A stretch of 64,000 nt of DNA, from assembly GCF_004337985.1 (NCBI RefSeq), contig NC_043741.1, positions 3,410,953-3,474,952 of the forward strand, in the 5' to 3' direction. Made by a program: the position numbers and the translations under genes. The notes below the pieces were generated by a model. The model was given only the letters and a program-made list of their open reading frames with translations. It searched no databases and had not been told where the DNA came from. Positions 34,646 to 46,100 of the stretch are shown piece after piece (within the stretch, counting starts at the first letter, position 1; each line of letters starts with the position of its first letter). This DNA is from Pyricularia pennisetigena (lineage: Eukaryota > Ascomycota > Sordariomycetes > Magnaporthales > Pyriculariaceae).

Positions 34646-37600
34646 ATGGTCTCGAGTAACGCGTGCCTGGCCATCTTGGCCTTTGCCCGCCTCGCTCTCG
34701 TTGATGCCGGCAGCATCCACCGCCGCGATTCCGTCCCGGCCCCCTACGTGGCCGCCCCCTACTATCCCACCCCTCACGGCGGTTGGGCACCCGAGTGGGC
34801 CGACAGCTACGCCAAGGCCAAGCTCTTGGTTGAGCAGATGACCCTCGCCGAGAAGGTCAACATCACCTCCGGAACCGGAATTTTCATGGGCCCCTGCGTC
34901 GGTAACACGGGCAGCGCGCTCAGGCTCGGCTTCCGCCAGCTCTGCCTCCAGGACTCGGCTCTGGGTGTCCGACAGACGGACCACATCACCGTCTTCCCCG
35001 CCGGCATCACCACCGGAGCCACCTGGGACAAGGAGCTGTTCAGGGCTCGCGCAGAGGCTCTGGGCAAGGAGTTCAAGGGCAAAGGAGCCAACATTTGGCT
35101 TGGGCCTGCCGTGGGCCCAATTGGCCGCAAGCCTCGTGGAGGCCGGTAAGTTGCACAAAAAGCAACCCCAAAAAAATTGCTGCCTTTTTATACATGGTAC
35201 GCAGTTTTACCACTACGAACGCTTTGGCTAACTGAAACGCAAGAAACTGGGAGAGCTTTGGAGCCGACCCTGTCCTGCAAGGAAAGGCAGGCGCCATCAC
35301 CATCAAGGCCGTCCAGGAACAGGGTGTTATCGCAACCATCAAGCACCTGATCGGAAACGAGCAGGAGATGTAAGCTGCCTAAATCACCTGGGAACCATAT
35401 CTGGGTTTCGATGCCTTATTACCTTTTTGAACAACCTGCTGACATGTCGACAAGGTATCGCATGTACCACCTCTTCCAGGACGGTTACAGCTCCAACATT
35501 GACGACCGTACCTTGCATGAGATCTACCTCTGGCCATTTGCCGAGGGAGTTCACGCCGGTGTCGGTGCCGTCATGACTGCATACAACGGCGTAAGTAGAA
35601 AAAAGACTTTTTTTGCACAATCCTGGGAATGTTCCCACGTCTGACTGACTGAATTTTTGATCCTTTAGGTCAACGGCTCTGCTTCCACTCAAAATTCCAT
35701 GCTTATCAACGGCATCCTCAAAGATGAGCTTGGTTTCAACGGCTTCGTCATGAGTGATTGGTAAGTCTTAACCCTCAGATTCCGGGCTGCTTATCGAACG
35801 AAGCTGCGAGTGTTGTTCATCATTAGACCCTTTGCGTCGCAACGCTAATATTTTGTCTTTTGCATATACAGGCTTAGTCAGAACAGCGGAGTCGCAAGTG
35901 CTCTGGCGGGTCTTGACATGTCCATGCCAGGTGACATTCACACAGTCCCGTTGGCTCTGGGCCAGAGCTTCTGGAACTACGACCTCAGTCGTTCGGCCCT
36001 GAACGGATCCATCCCAATGGACCGACTGAACGACATGGTGACCAGGGTCGTTGCTGCGTGGTACCAGATGGGTCAGGATAAGGACTACACCGACGTCAAC
36101 TTCTCCTCCAACACGGACAAGGAGACCGGTCTGCTCTACCCCGGTGCGCTCATCTCACCTTCTGGGGTCGTCAACAAGTTTGTCGATGTGGCTGCAGACC
36201 ACTGGAAGGTTGCTCGCGAGATTGCCCAAGACGCAGTCACCCTTCTGAAAAACGACGACAACGTGCTTCCCCTGTCCAAGTCCCGGCCCCTACGCGTTTT
36301 TGGCACTGGCGCCGCCGTCAACCCTGACGGCCCCAATGGCTGCACTGACCGAAACTGCAACAAGGGAACCTTGGGCATGGGCTGGGGATCGGGCACTGCT
36401 ACCTATCAAGGTAAGGAGTTTTTTTTTTTTTTTGTTTTTGTTTTCTTTTTCTTCCTCTCTCTTACATTTTAATCATACGTACTGACTTATCATCATAGTG
36501 TTCCATGACCCCATCACCAGCATCAAGACCAACTCAGCCAATGTGACGTATTACCAAACTGACAAATTCCCCAGCGTGCCCACGCCGGGTGATGACGACG
36601 TTGCAATGGTCTTCATCAGCTCCGACTCTGGTGAGAACTCATACACCGTGGAGGGCAACCACGGTGACCGCGACAACTCGGGACTAAAGGCGTGGTATGG
36701 TGGTGACGAGCTCATCAAGAAGGCTGCTGAAAAGTACAAGAGCGTCATTGTCGTTGCGCACACTGTCGGCCCGCTCGTCATGGAGGACTGGGTGAACCTG
36801 CCCTCCGTAAAGGCAGTCTTGATCGCCCATCTACCCGGCCAGGAGGCCGGCCACTCCCTGGCTAACGTGCTCTATGGTGATGTTTCGCCCAGCGGCCATC
36901 TTCCCTACTCCATCCCTGTCCGCGAGGAGGATTACCCCGAGAGCACCAAGCTTCGGGGCTTTGCCTTTGGTCAGGTTCAGGACACCTACTCTGAGGGAGC
37001 GTAAGTACCAAGTTCCCAGAAGTAAAAGAAAGAAAAGAAAAAAAAAATCCAAGCTTTGCATAAGTGCTAACCCCCCCTCGCTATAGATACTTTGACTACC
37101 GCCACCTCCAGAAGAACAACATCAAGCCCCGGTTCGCCTTCGGCCACGGCCTCAGCTACGCCAACTTCACCTTCTCCGACGCCACCATCCGCCGCGTGAC
37201 GCAGCTCAGCAGCACCCCGCCTCCGCGCCAGCCCAAGGGCTCCACTCCCGTCTACACCAACGACCTCCCCCAGCCGTCCGAGGTGTACTGGCCTGAGAAG
37301 TTCAACCAGATCTGGCGCTACCTGTACCCTTACCTGAGCAAGAACGACGCCGACAACGCCGCAAAGGACTCCTCAAAGCAGTACAACTACCCGGCGGGCT
37401 ACAGCACCGAGCAGAAGCCCGGCCCGGCTGCGGGTGGCGGCCAGGGTGGCAACCCGGCCCTCTGGGACGTCGCGTACGAGATCACGGTCAAGGTCTCCAA
37501 CGACGCCAGCGCCAGCCACGCCGGCAAGGCCGTCGCCCAGTTGTACTTGCAGTACCCCGAGGGCATCCCCTACGACACGCCTGTCGTGCAGCTGCGAGAT

Positions 37601-37822
37601 TTCGAGAAGAGCGCCGCCATCGCTCCGGGCGAGAGCACCGAGCTCAAGCTCACCCTCACGCGCCGCGACGTCAGCGTCTGGGACGTCGTGTCCCAGAACT
37701 GGGTCGTGCCCCAGGTCGACGGACGCTACAAATTCTGGATCGGTTCTGCCAGCGACAAGCTGTTCCTCGCCTGCTACGCCGACACGCTCACCTGCGAGAG
37801 CGGCCTGGCCCCGCCGGCATAA
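34646..37822 (+). CDS. Secreted GH3 beta-glucosidase
   Basis: Seven exons: 34646-35145, 35244-35369, 35455-35590, 35669-35760, 35872-36410, 36499-37000 and 37087-37822, giving 876 residues in a single frame. Introns are 78-111 nt; the first two end in AAG. A signal peptide ([22 protein letters not shown]) starts the protein. The GH3 N-domain carries [24 protein letters not shown] joined to [15 protein letters not shown] and [10 protein letters not shown], where Asp284 is the expected catalytic nucleophile. The (alpha/beta)6 sandwich has [14 protein letters not shown] and [21 protein letters not shown] fibronectin III-like domain ends the protein. The family cleaves non-reducing beta-glucosyl residues of cello-oligosaccharides outside the cell. 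Glu acting as acid/base is probably in the sandwich domain but I do not assign it. Confidence 0.92.
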
Positions 37823-38062
37823 GGAGGAATCTTTCTTGCAGAGGAAGTTTTACATGGGCAAGGAACCTCATATGATATGACCTTTTTTTTTCTACTGAAA
37901 ATATTTATGTATGATTTCACGTATACAAACAAATGAAATGAAGTAATGTTTCTTTGAAAAAGTGGTCCAGAGTTCAATGCCATCATCAGTGTGAGCCAGT
38001 AGGCAGTGTCGATAAACTCAAGGGGAAAAAAAAAAGGCGAAATGTCACTCTGCTCAATAAGC

Positions 38063-38557
38063 TCAAGCAGAGTAACCAGGAGGGAGGGAATCAGGCGGAT
38101 GATAATCAGGCGGATGCTCCCCAGCAACATCATCAGACCCAGACGCCGAAGGCTGCTCATCAACAGCCTTGAGGAAGCACATGACCTCAAAGACGGCCTT
38201 TGCAATGTCGACGGTCCTTTCCCTCAGCTCGGCGTCGGCCCAGACGCCCTGCAGCACGGCGTCCCTCATGACGGTGGCCATGAAGCGGACGACGTGGTCC
38301 TCGAGGGTCCACCCTTGCTTGTCCGGGTGGTAGACGAGGTACCTGGCCGATCTGGCGTCGAGGGCGTCCCGGGTCAGCTGGGCGGCGCGGCTCTTTTCGA
38401 CCTCGTCCAGGTCCCGGTGGCGGCAGTTTGCGCGGAACTCGAGCCACGAGCCCAGCACCGGCGCGCTCTCCAGCCACGAGTGGAACTGCTCCACCGTCTC
38501 GAACGGGAGCAGCTCCACGACGAGCCGCTCGTGCTGCTTCGCCATGCGCGACGACAT
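38063..38557 (-). CDS. Hypothetical protein with C-terminal PPxY motifs
   Basis: Single-exon frame of 164 residues from an ATG at 38557 (MSSRMAKQHERL). An upstream in-frame extension to 38707 is low-complexity Pro/His/Arg sequence and is probably not translated. I do not recognise the family. The body (about residues 8-125) is predicted mostly helical, with FETVEQFHSWLESAPVLGSWLEFR and a conserved-looking RYLVYHPDKQGWTLEDHV. The tail contains PPDY, PPDS and PPGY, arising partly from a tandem 15-base repeat near 38090-38120. PPxY motifs are ligands of WW domains such as those of Rsp5-type ubiquitin ligases; whether they act so here is inference. It is convergent with the beta-glucosidase gene, 240 bases away. 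Confidence 0.6.
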   Translation of the reverse strand: MSSRMAKQHERLVVELLPFETVEQFHSWLESAPVLGSWLEFRANCRHRDLDEVEKSRAAQLTRDALDARSARYLVYHPDKQGWTLEDHVVRFMATVMRDAVLQGVWADAELRERTVDIAKAVFEVMCFLKAVDEQPSASGSDDVAGEHPPDYHPPDSLPPGYSA

Positions 38558-40187
38558 GTTTTGTGTCGGGGTGGGGAGAGGGTTGTGACGAGGACGGCGA
38601 TGATGTCGGTGATGGGCGGCCCATGGCGGCTCGATTGTTGGCGACGGCAGCGACGTCGCTCGGGGCGGATTGTTCAGGCACCCCCCCCCCCCCGCTCTTC
38701 CGAACAAAGGTAGGACCTGGCTGCGGGCGCAAATGAATAAAAAAAAAACGGGCTATTAGTGGGACTGGTGGGGAACCTGGAATGCGCCAACCCGGCCAGG
38801 AAGAGCCCTGATAAGCTTTGAATTGCAGAACAAAACACCGCGAGAAACTGCACGACAGGGACGCAGATCCGGAGGACCACCTCACGCGGAAAAAATCCCA
38901 AAGCTTATCCGCGAAACCATAAAACTAAAATATATGGAGCATTCTTGTGTTGCAATTCATTTTGTTAGATTTTGGTCTTGAGCAGCGAGTACATTGTGAT
39001 TAGATCCCATGATCCCAGCAAACTGCTGGTACTTCGGCTCGACTCCAATTGGCGGGCTGAGTCAAGTCTACAGGCAATCGAGATACGCCGGGAAACTGGC
39101 AAGGAGGCCGCTCCTGCTATGCAAAACTGAGGCAATCGTCTACAGGACAGCTTCACTGCAGTTGAATTGAGCATGCACTTTTATGCCCTCTAGCTCTAGA
39201 GGATCTGAGAGGATGTTGGAGTTGGGCCAGATCACGTAGGTACCCCAAGTACATAATTGGTTGGCTACCAGGGCAGTCAGTCACTTGACTACGCGGCGGT
39301 ATTATGCAAGTAAGCAATCCAGACTTCTTTCACTCACTCTTATTACATGATCAGCAATGATACTCTGGAAGCACTTCATTAATACAGTGTACACACCAAT
39401 TAATACAACATGATCAAATGCTGCCTCCCGGTTTGTACGATGCAAGTGATTCATCGCTGGGGAGAGGATATGAAGCTGTTCACGTGACTATCCTGCTTCA
39501 GTCGGTGGCTGGCTTTGGTCAGCCTTGGAGCTAGGGCCACCTGTGCCTGCATGCTCAGTCGCAGCTTCCCCCATGTTGGCACATTAGATTTGACTTCAAC
39601 AACAAGTTATCACACGATTTTCTCATTTTGCATCGAATTTCTTTCATTCAGATGTTATTCATTTGAGCGGCTTCTCATCGGTATTTGTCTCGACTGTTCC
39701 AAAAGTCTTAAAATTTCGCGATTGTTGAATTTCTTGAATCCCTGGGCCGCATTTCTGAGCAGTCTTCTCATCCACCTTGACACCTTGAGTTGCTCGTGTC
39801 AGGCCCTGGCAGTGACATTGAGTTCGTGTTGACGTGAACCTGGTCTGTGGTTATAATCAAGTGTCAACTGCAGGGAGAAAGAAGCTTCAGAGTGAGTTGA
39901 CTCGGTTGTCTATCAAAACTTGTCTTATAGTCACGTACCTTGCTTTCCGAAGTATGTTACTTCTTTGGGTGAATAACTCTCATGCACTTAGTCTTTTTTT
40001 GCCTGTATTGTTCACTTACAGTCCATCATTTGAAGACTTGGAATCCTCGCTTCTCAGGTCCCCATATCACCATTTTCAAACTTCCTCCTCGGATCTCACC
40101 GTCCGACTTCATATTGTCAATTTTTTTTAGACGTGTCGCTGAGTGAATCTTGCTAAATTTGTCACATTCTCCACGCAGGTGAAAGCC
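38558..40187. other. Intergenic region, divergent promoters
   Basis: About 1.6 kb between the PPxY protein and the BTB-bromodomain gene. A run of about 14 C lies at 38681-38694. Short frames on the plus strand around 39515-40130 have no domain. Nothing else is recognised. Confidence 0.4.
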
Positions 40188-41657
40188 ATGGAAAGCCAAA
40201 ATGACGTGAACGGCTTCAGAGCAGTCGTCGACGTCGAGGCCTCGGATGGGGCTGGACAAAGGCCACCCTCGCAGTTCTCTTGGATGTAAGTCAACCCAAA
40301 ATACAAAACCAACAAAAGTCTTTTTATTGACATCAGATGTCCACCAGGGATCCCCACCCCATCTTTGTTATCATTCTGGTCGGCAGCGAGGAGCAACCGT
40401 TTGGCATACAAAAGGACTTCTTATGTGCAAAGTCTTCATACTTTCGTGATCACTTTGACCGGAACCAGCAGGAACAGCAGATCGAGCATGTTGTCAATCT
40501 CAGCGAGACCCCCGTCGAGGTGTTTTCATGCGCACAAAACTATATATACACAGGCCAGGTCTGCCCAGACCTGGGAAGCCTGCCATCATATGAAGTCCTT
40601 ATAGGTGTCTGGAAGCTTGGTAATGAACTTGGAATTGATGGACTGTGTGACAAGACCCTCGAGGCTATGAACGAGTGTCGACGAATCACCCAGCGGATCC
40701 CTGCCACCCCGGTGCTCGTCCAGGTTTGGCGGGACACACCCGAAGGTTCCTCCATCCGCCTTCTCTTCCTCGAGTGGGCCGCCGAGTACATGCGTTCTTC
40801 CGAATCTCGAGCCGAATTCGCGCGATCTCTTCCCCAGGAGGTCTTGAGCGAGCTAGTGATAGCTATGAGCTCATTGGACTTCCCCCCTGCATCCACCGTA
40901 CCCGGGTCGGCGTCTCCAAATACCTGCAGCAACAGCATTCCTGCTCCGCCCAGAGCCACACATCAGCTCGAAGCAGACGGGCTCGAGGAGATCCCCCCTG
41001 CTCGGCCTGTGAAGAGAGCCCGACATTCGGACGTGCTCCCTAACGGCGACACCGCCGCAGGCTACAAATCTGCCGCCAATGCTACCAAGAAAGCCAGAGC
41101 GTCTCTGCCAGCGGCAAAACCTGCTGCTACCACGCAGAGGCGAAGGAGCAAGCAGCAGCTGGCCGACCTGAACCCTACCGTAGAGCAGAAACTCGAGTTC
41201 TGCTCAGATCTGTTGACTAGGATGGTTTCGGGACCTGGTAAGCAAAACTCATGGACCTCTTCTCTCATTATGAGAAATCCGAATACCTCTCTATTCGGGA
41301 TGTTGATAGTGGTTCCCTGACCCATATGTGCCGCGAAATGCAGGATTCTGGACCCGGATCGTTGGTCCGTTCAAAGAACCAGTCGATCCTCTCCGTGATG
41401 AAGTCCCTGATTATTTCACAAAGATTAATCGCCCAATGGACCTGAGGACCATGAAGAACAAGATGGACCAGCATCTGTACAAAGACGAGGAGGAGTTTCT
41501 CGCAGACATGCGTCAGATTTTTACAAACTGCTACACGTACTGGACGAAAAAGGACCCCATGTGGGCCGCGTGCGAAAGGTTCGAGAAGAACTTTGAGGAT
41601 AAGTATGCGAGCATGAACGCCTGGATCTCCAAGATGTCGGGCTTCGAGGGTCAGTAG
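40188..41657 (+). CDS. BTB/POZ-bromodomain fusion protein
   Basis: Three exons: 40188-40285, 40348-41237 and 41344-41657, giving 433 residues. Introns are 62 nt (GTAAGT to CCAG) and 106 nt (GTAAGC to GCAG); only the second AG at 40346-40347 keeps frame. A BTB/POZ fold covers about 33-145 (MDPHPIFVIILVG, FGIQKDFLCAKSSYFRDHF, SETPVEVFSCAQNYIYTGQV). A middle region has three basic, nuclear-signal-like patches (RPVKRARHSD, KKARASLP, QRRRSKQQ). A bromodomain covers about 315-425: FWTRIVGPFKEPVDP, VPDYFTKINRPMDLRTM, EFLADMRQIFTNCYTYW. At residue 396 Trp stands where the acetyl-lysine-binding Asn normally sits. BTB domains dimerise or bind cullin-3; bromodomains read acetyl-lysine. A chromatin role is inferred, but the Trp argues against classical acetyl-lysine reading. 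Confidence 0.85.
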
Positions 41658-42120
41658 TTGAATTACGGACGGGCATTTTATGCGGACGAGCGACACAGAT
41701 CATGAAAAAAAAAGGAGCTAGGCGGTTCGTGTCATCCACGCTCTCTTGTGCTGCCAGCCACATTGGTCCCGTTTGGTGTTTGGCTATTACTTTGGAGTCA
41801 TACGATACATGATCTGAGCAAAGCTTTTATTCTGGTCGGACAGACAAATTCGGCCCAATATGAGGAAAGGCCATACGACTGTGGCTTTCAGAGAGGCCGC
41901 CTTGTTCCTACCAGCTCTCCTCTCGATAACTTTTCCCTTTTGAACCCTTAATATCATGTGTCACGGGCAAGGAAGCCAGGGGAACATCTGTATAATAATA
42001 ATAGCAGAAGGAAGTGATCGTCATGATTATGGTATCACACTGCTTCAGTTATTTCGGGAGCAATGCATTGGGAGATTTTGTACAACCTGGGCCTGATGGC
42101 CCAAACTCCTTGCTCTATTT

Positions 42121-42154
<34 letters not shown>

Positions 42155-45100
42155 ACTATGGAACAAGCCTTCCAAATCTGTATGTGTCCCGCCGTAAGCA
42201 TTGTCTCTGCTTGCCCATCAATTCTGTAGCGGGCGGAATGTCCCACCGCAGCCGCATAGGATACAGGCGGCTTTGTCTTTGCCCAGCCGCTGCTCTTTGC
42301 AAAGTTGGTATTCGCAACCAACTGTCTCAGCAAGGGCAAAGCCGCTAGGGCTGACCACCGTGTGGCGTCACTACGGCTTTTTTTTATTTTTATTTTTATT
42401 TTTTTTAGAGGACGCAAACGACACATATGATGAAATTAGAAAACCCGCGTGACCCAGTAGGACCCCGAATATGGGAAGTGATCTTGGTTGTTGGCCTTTT
42501 TTTTTTTTTCTTTGCCGTTTGTCTGTTTCAAAGAAGAACAAGACCAGAAAAAGAAAGATAGAAAACATCTCTACATAAAACATCCGTGTCATTGGATGAC
42601 AGGTCAGGGCTTCGTCCCAAATGGGGGTGGTTCACAACCCCACCTTAGGCGGCTAGTTCTTGTTCAGGCGGTTAATTAACTGGGATCACCTCGCAGGCCC
42701 ACAGGGCTCGGCATTCTCTAAATTGAGATCCAGTCGAATCGAAATGCCGCGACGGTCAGTCAGTATTGCCTGGGATTGCAAGCTTGATGTCGCCGAGCCA
42801 AATGGCAATTTGCGCAAATGCTCCGCCAATCAAATGGCGAACCACGCAATCTTCCCCAAAGTCTGGTCCGGCGGTAGAGCAATCTGGGAGAGCATGGGTT
42901 TGGGGGTTGCAAGGGAGGATGCAGCGAATAATGAGCAATGTTGGGAGATAGACAGCCAAAAAGTCAGCTTTGATGCGCGGGCGGGGAGGCGGCACCGACA
43001 TGCAGGTACGAAGGGACAAAAAAACATGCGAAGTAGGCGGTAAAGGTTAGCTGCAAGTACAGCGCATCATATCCACGCATTGTGGATAGTTTTCGACAGA
43101 ATACGAGTCGGGCGGTTGGGAAACATGCAGTCACAATTACTGGTATTGTCGTTGTCCTCGTCGTCTTCAATCAAACGATCGATCAATAGATGAGGGTATC
43201 GCCATATAAACAAACTACTGTATCTGGGTCTGTGAAATGAGGGGCACTTAATATTAATCGCGCAATCCAAGAAGATAAAGAAACAAAACAGAAATGAATT
43301 AAATTGCCAGACCCATTCCCCAGATTGCAAACCCCTGGTATCTTGGGATAAAGAGAAGGGATCGCGAAGGTGACGGTGTGAATGGTTGTCAGGTCGCTTG
43401 GGTAAGGTTGTTCAATCTCGCTTGTGATCTGTTGCTTTAGCTTGGTCACTTCCTTTCATAGTGAAGAAACGTGGACGGGATTGGCCGCTGCAGGATTTGG
43501 ATGGGTCCACCTTGCCGTTCTTGTCCTTACAGCGCATGATGACCGATGTCGATGCGGCGGAAGGCAACCGAAAGAGGATGCTGATCATTCTGCCTACCAG
43601 GTCTAGGCTATACCAGTAATTATTAGTAGGATCTCCAGAGAACAATACTGTACTGTGTCTGGATCACCGTGTCTGCATGCATGCACGCATATACGACACG
43701 AAACTTGTGATCTTCGTTTGCATATAATCCCATTGAAGATAGCTTAACTCGAGTCGGATGTTGCACGTGACACTTTTCTTTTTTTCTAATTTTGCAGCGA
43801 CAAGATCTACCAACACAGCTCTTTGTGTTGAAACTCTCTCACAGCAGAAAAACTGTAATTCTTCCGAGGCCTTCCAGACTTGCACAAAAAAAGAACAAAG
43901 ACTACTGGCTACTACTTTGTACAGTATCAGCACTACCCACCGAACGCAGCGAGCTAACCCTCAAGGGTCCGATCGGTTCGCTGACTTTGTTCGGACGCAT
44001 GCGCGAGATAGGCCCAAGACCAACCAGGATCTCGCGCGTGCCTACCGCTTGGCTTACCTGGGTGTCTGGCTAAACTAAAGCAGGCACCTAATTAAGGTAA
44101 TACAGCAATACTTGGCTCGCAAAGAAGTTTTGTTATTGAAAGCCTGGACCTTGTACTCTACCGTCGGTACAGCACAACAGGTTACTGGGGTAGCAAGGTA
44201 CGCACACTTACATACATACATCGAGGCATTCACACTTTTAGGCGCCTGTCCACTTCCTGCCGATTTTGGACCGCCGGACTGGGGAATTCTTCAAAGACGT
44301 TTTTTTCCAACCGCCGAAACTACATGGCCTGGCCTGGCATGGATGACCTGATCTGATTTTTGTGCTTTGTTGGCCTAAAAATGCGTCCCTTTCACCAACA
44401 TGGCGGTTACTAACTGCAACATCACGTTCCACAAGCGCGTAAGAGTTGTTCACCAAAGGGCTATAAGGCAGGCCTAGAAGTATTTCCTTTGTCGTCTCTT
44501 TTAGCTGTTGAAAATGTAGTCATCTCGTCGCATCGTCGTCGCAATTTTCTTTCTTTTTTTTTTCTTTTTTTCTTCACTCAATGCCCAGCATCTCCCAGTG
44601 TCCACCCATCTTACTTTCCCATCTTGGTTAAAATTAAGGAGTCGTTTCTTCACTACTTATCCCACCCCGGATATCACCCCTGCGCACAAATCCCAGGCCC
44701 CGCTCACCCTAATTTCGTCGACTGTGCTCACCCTGCTAGCCACTGAGCGTTGCGCTAGACGCTGCAAGTGGAGAATTCCACTCGAGATTGGGGGCCCGTT
44801 CTCACCAGAAAGTCACCTCAGCATTGTCGTTATTTATCCCCGTTGGCTGCCGCCCTGACGCCGGGCCCCGGGGTCATGAATTCGTTCTCTTTCACGGTTG
44901 TCTCAAACCTCCCCACGTCTCCAGCGTCCCTCTCCGACGGCGACATTTCATTCTTTACAGCAGAGTTTTTTACTCTATCCGCTCATTTACTACATCCTCC
45001 TATACAGCATTCGCCTGTCGACCAGCTGCGCTTGAAAACATACTCGCGTTCACTTCGAATTTAGGACATTCAAGGAAGAACAAGTCACCAAAGCAAAACA

Positions 45101-45219
45101 AGGGTTGAGCCTCAGTAGTAGCCTAGTCATATTACGGTTTCTTTTTTTTTTACAATCCACGAAGCAAAAGCAACAACCATCTACTCCTCCTCTCGAGCAC
45201 CACCACATCACCCGCCACA
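41658..45219. other. Gene-poor region with long T tract
   Basis: About 3.5 kb with no supported gene. A 31-base T run lies at 42123-42153, with further T runs near 42380-42405 and 42498-42510. A frame at 42747-43043 (MPRRSVSIAWDCKL) lacks any recognisable feature. The last part is the promoter and leader of the GPI protein gene and is pyrimidine-rich (44540-44580). Confidence 0.4.
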
Positions 45220-46100
45220 ATGCGCTTCAACTCCATCACCGCCGCGGCCTGCCTCGCCGTTGCAACGAGTGCTCTCAACTCGTCGCCGGAAGCCATCTTC
45301 GGCTACAGCAACATCGAGGCCCGCGCTGACAACAACAGCGTCTACGTCCCTACCCAGACACTCTGCGGTATGGGAGACAGTTGCGCCCAGGCTTGTGGTG
45401 CTAGCTTCGACATGTGCCCGTCCAACGACGAGTCAATTCACTGCTTTGACAAGGAAAGGCAGAAGTGCTGCCCTGGCGGCAAGGGTGGTAAGTTGGTTCT
45501 CTAACCTGGCTCCACAATTTTGGGCGTTTTGGATTTCGGTCCCATTTTATGCACTGTACAACCAACATGCAGTCTAAAAAAAGACGAATCTCCAACGCCG
45601 ATCATCAACGCTATAAAATACTATTAAATCACGATGCTGTTTTTGGCCGAGGACTAACAATTTGGGATTTCACAGTGTCATGTGACGCGGGATTCTTCTG
45701 CGCCAACAACGCCAAGGGCGAGCAGATTTGCTGCCCGGAGGGCAAGCCCCTTGACCAGTGTGCCGGCGCCGTCTCTTCTCTGGTCCCGGTCCCGCTTTCG
45801 ACCGCTGCCCCGACCACTGCTGCTGCGACCACTGCCGCCGCGGCCAGCACCGCCGCCGTCGTCAACAACGCGACTTCCATCGCCAGCACCGGCGCTATTG
45901 TCAAGTCCACGGCTCTCCCGTCTGGCACTGCCAAGGCCACGGGTATCGTCCCCGGCAAGAGTGGTTCCGGTGGCTCTGGCAGTGGCCCTGCCCCGACCGG
46001 CCAGTCGTCGCCGTCTCCCATCCCGGTCGGTGCCGCCAGCGCTGTTGCCCCCGCCGGCATGGTCGTTCTGGCCTTCGCTGGTCTTGCTGCTCTTTTCTAA
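45220..46100 (+). CDS. Cys-rich GPI-anchored cell-surface protein
   Basis: Two exons, 45220-45487 and 45676-46100, with a 188-nt intron (GTAAGT to ACAG); 230 residues. A signal peptide occupies about residues 1-18. Residues 45-120 hold 12 cysteines in a regular spacing (LCGMGDSCAQACG, MCPSNDESIHC, KCCPGG, then SCDAGFFC, QICCPEG, QCAG), including two CC doublets. A Ser/Thr/Ala-rich stalk follows, ending in a GPI signal: a small-residue cleavage zone (about GAASAV) and a hydrophobic tail AGMVVLAFAGLAALF. This architecture matches fungal GPI-anchored Cys-rich surface proteins of unknown function; I do not assign CFEM because the spacing differs. The protein is expected on the plasma membrane or in the wall. 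The promoter region is long (more than 600 bases). Confidence 0.82.

Noticed and set aside
42660..43043. 127-residue plus-strand open frame
   Set aside because: No domain, no start context or splice partner, and composition is like the surrounding non-coding DNA.
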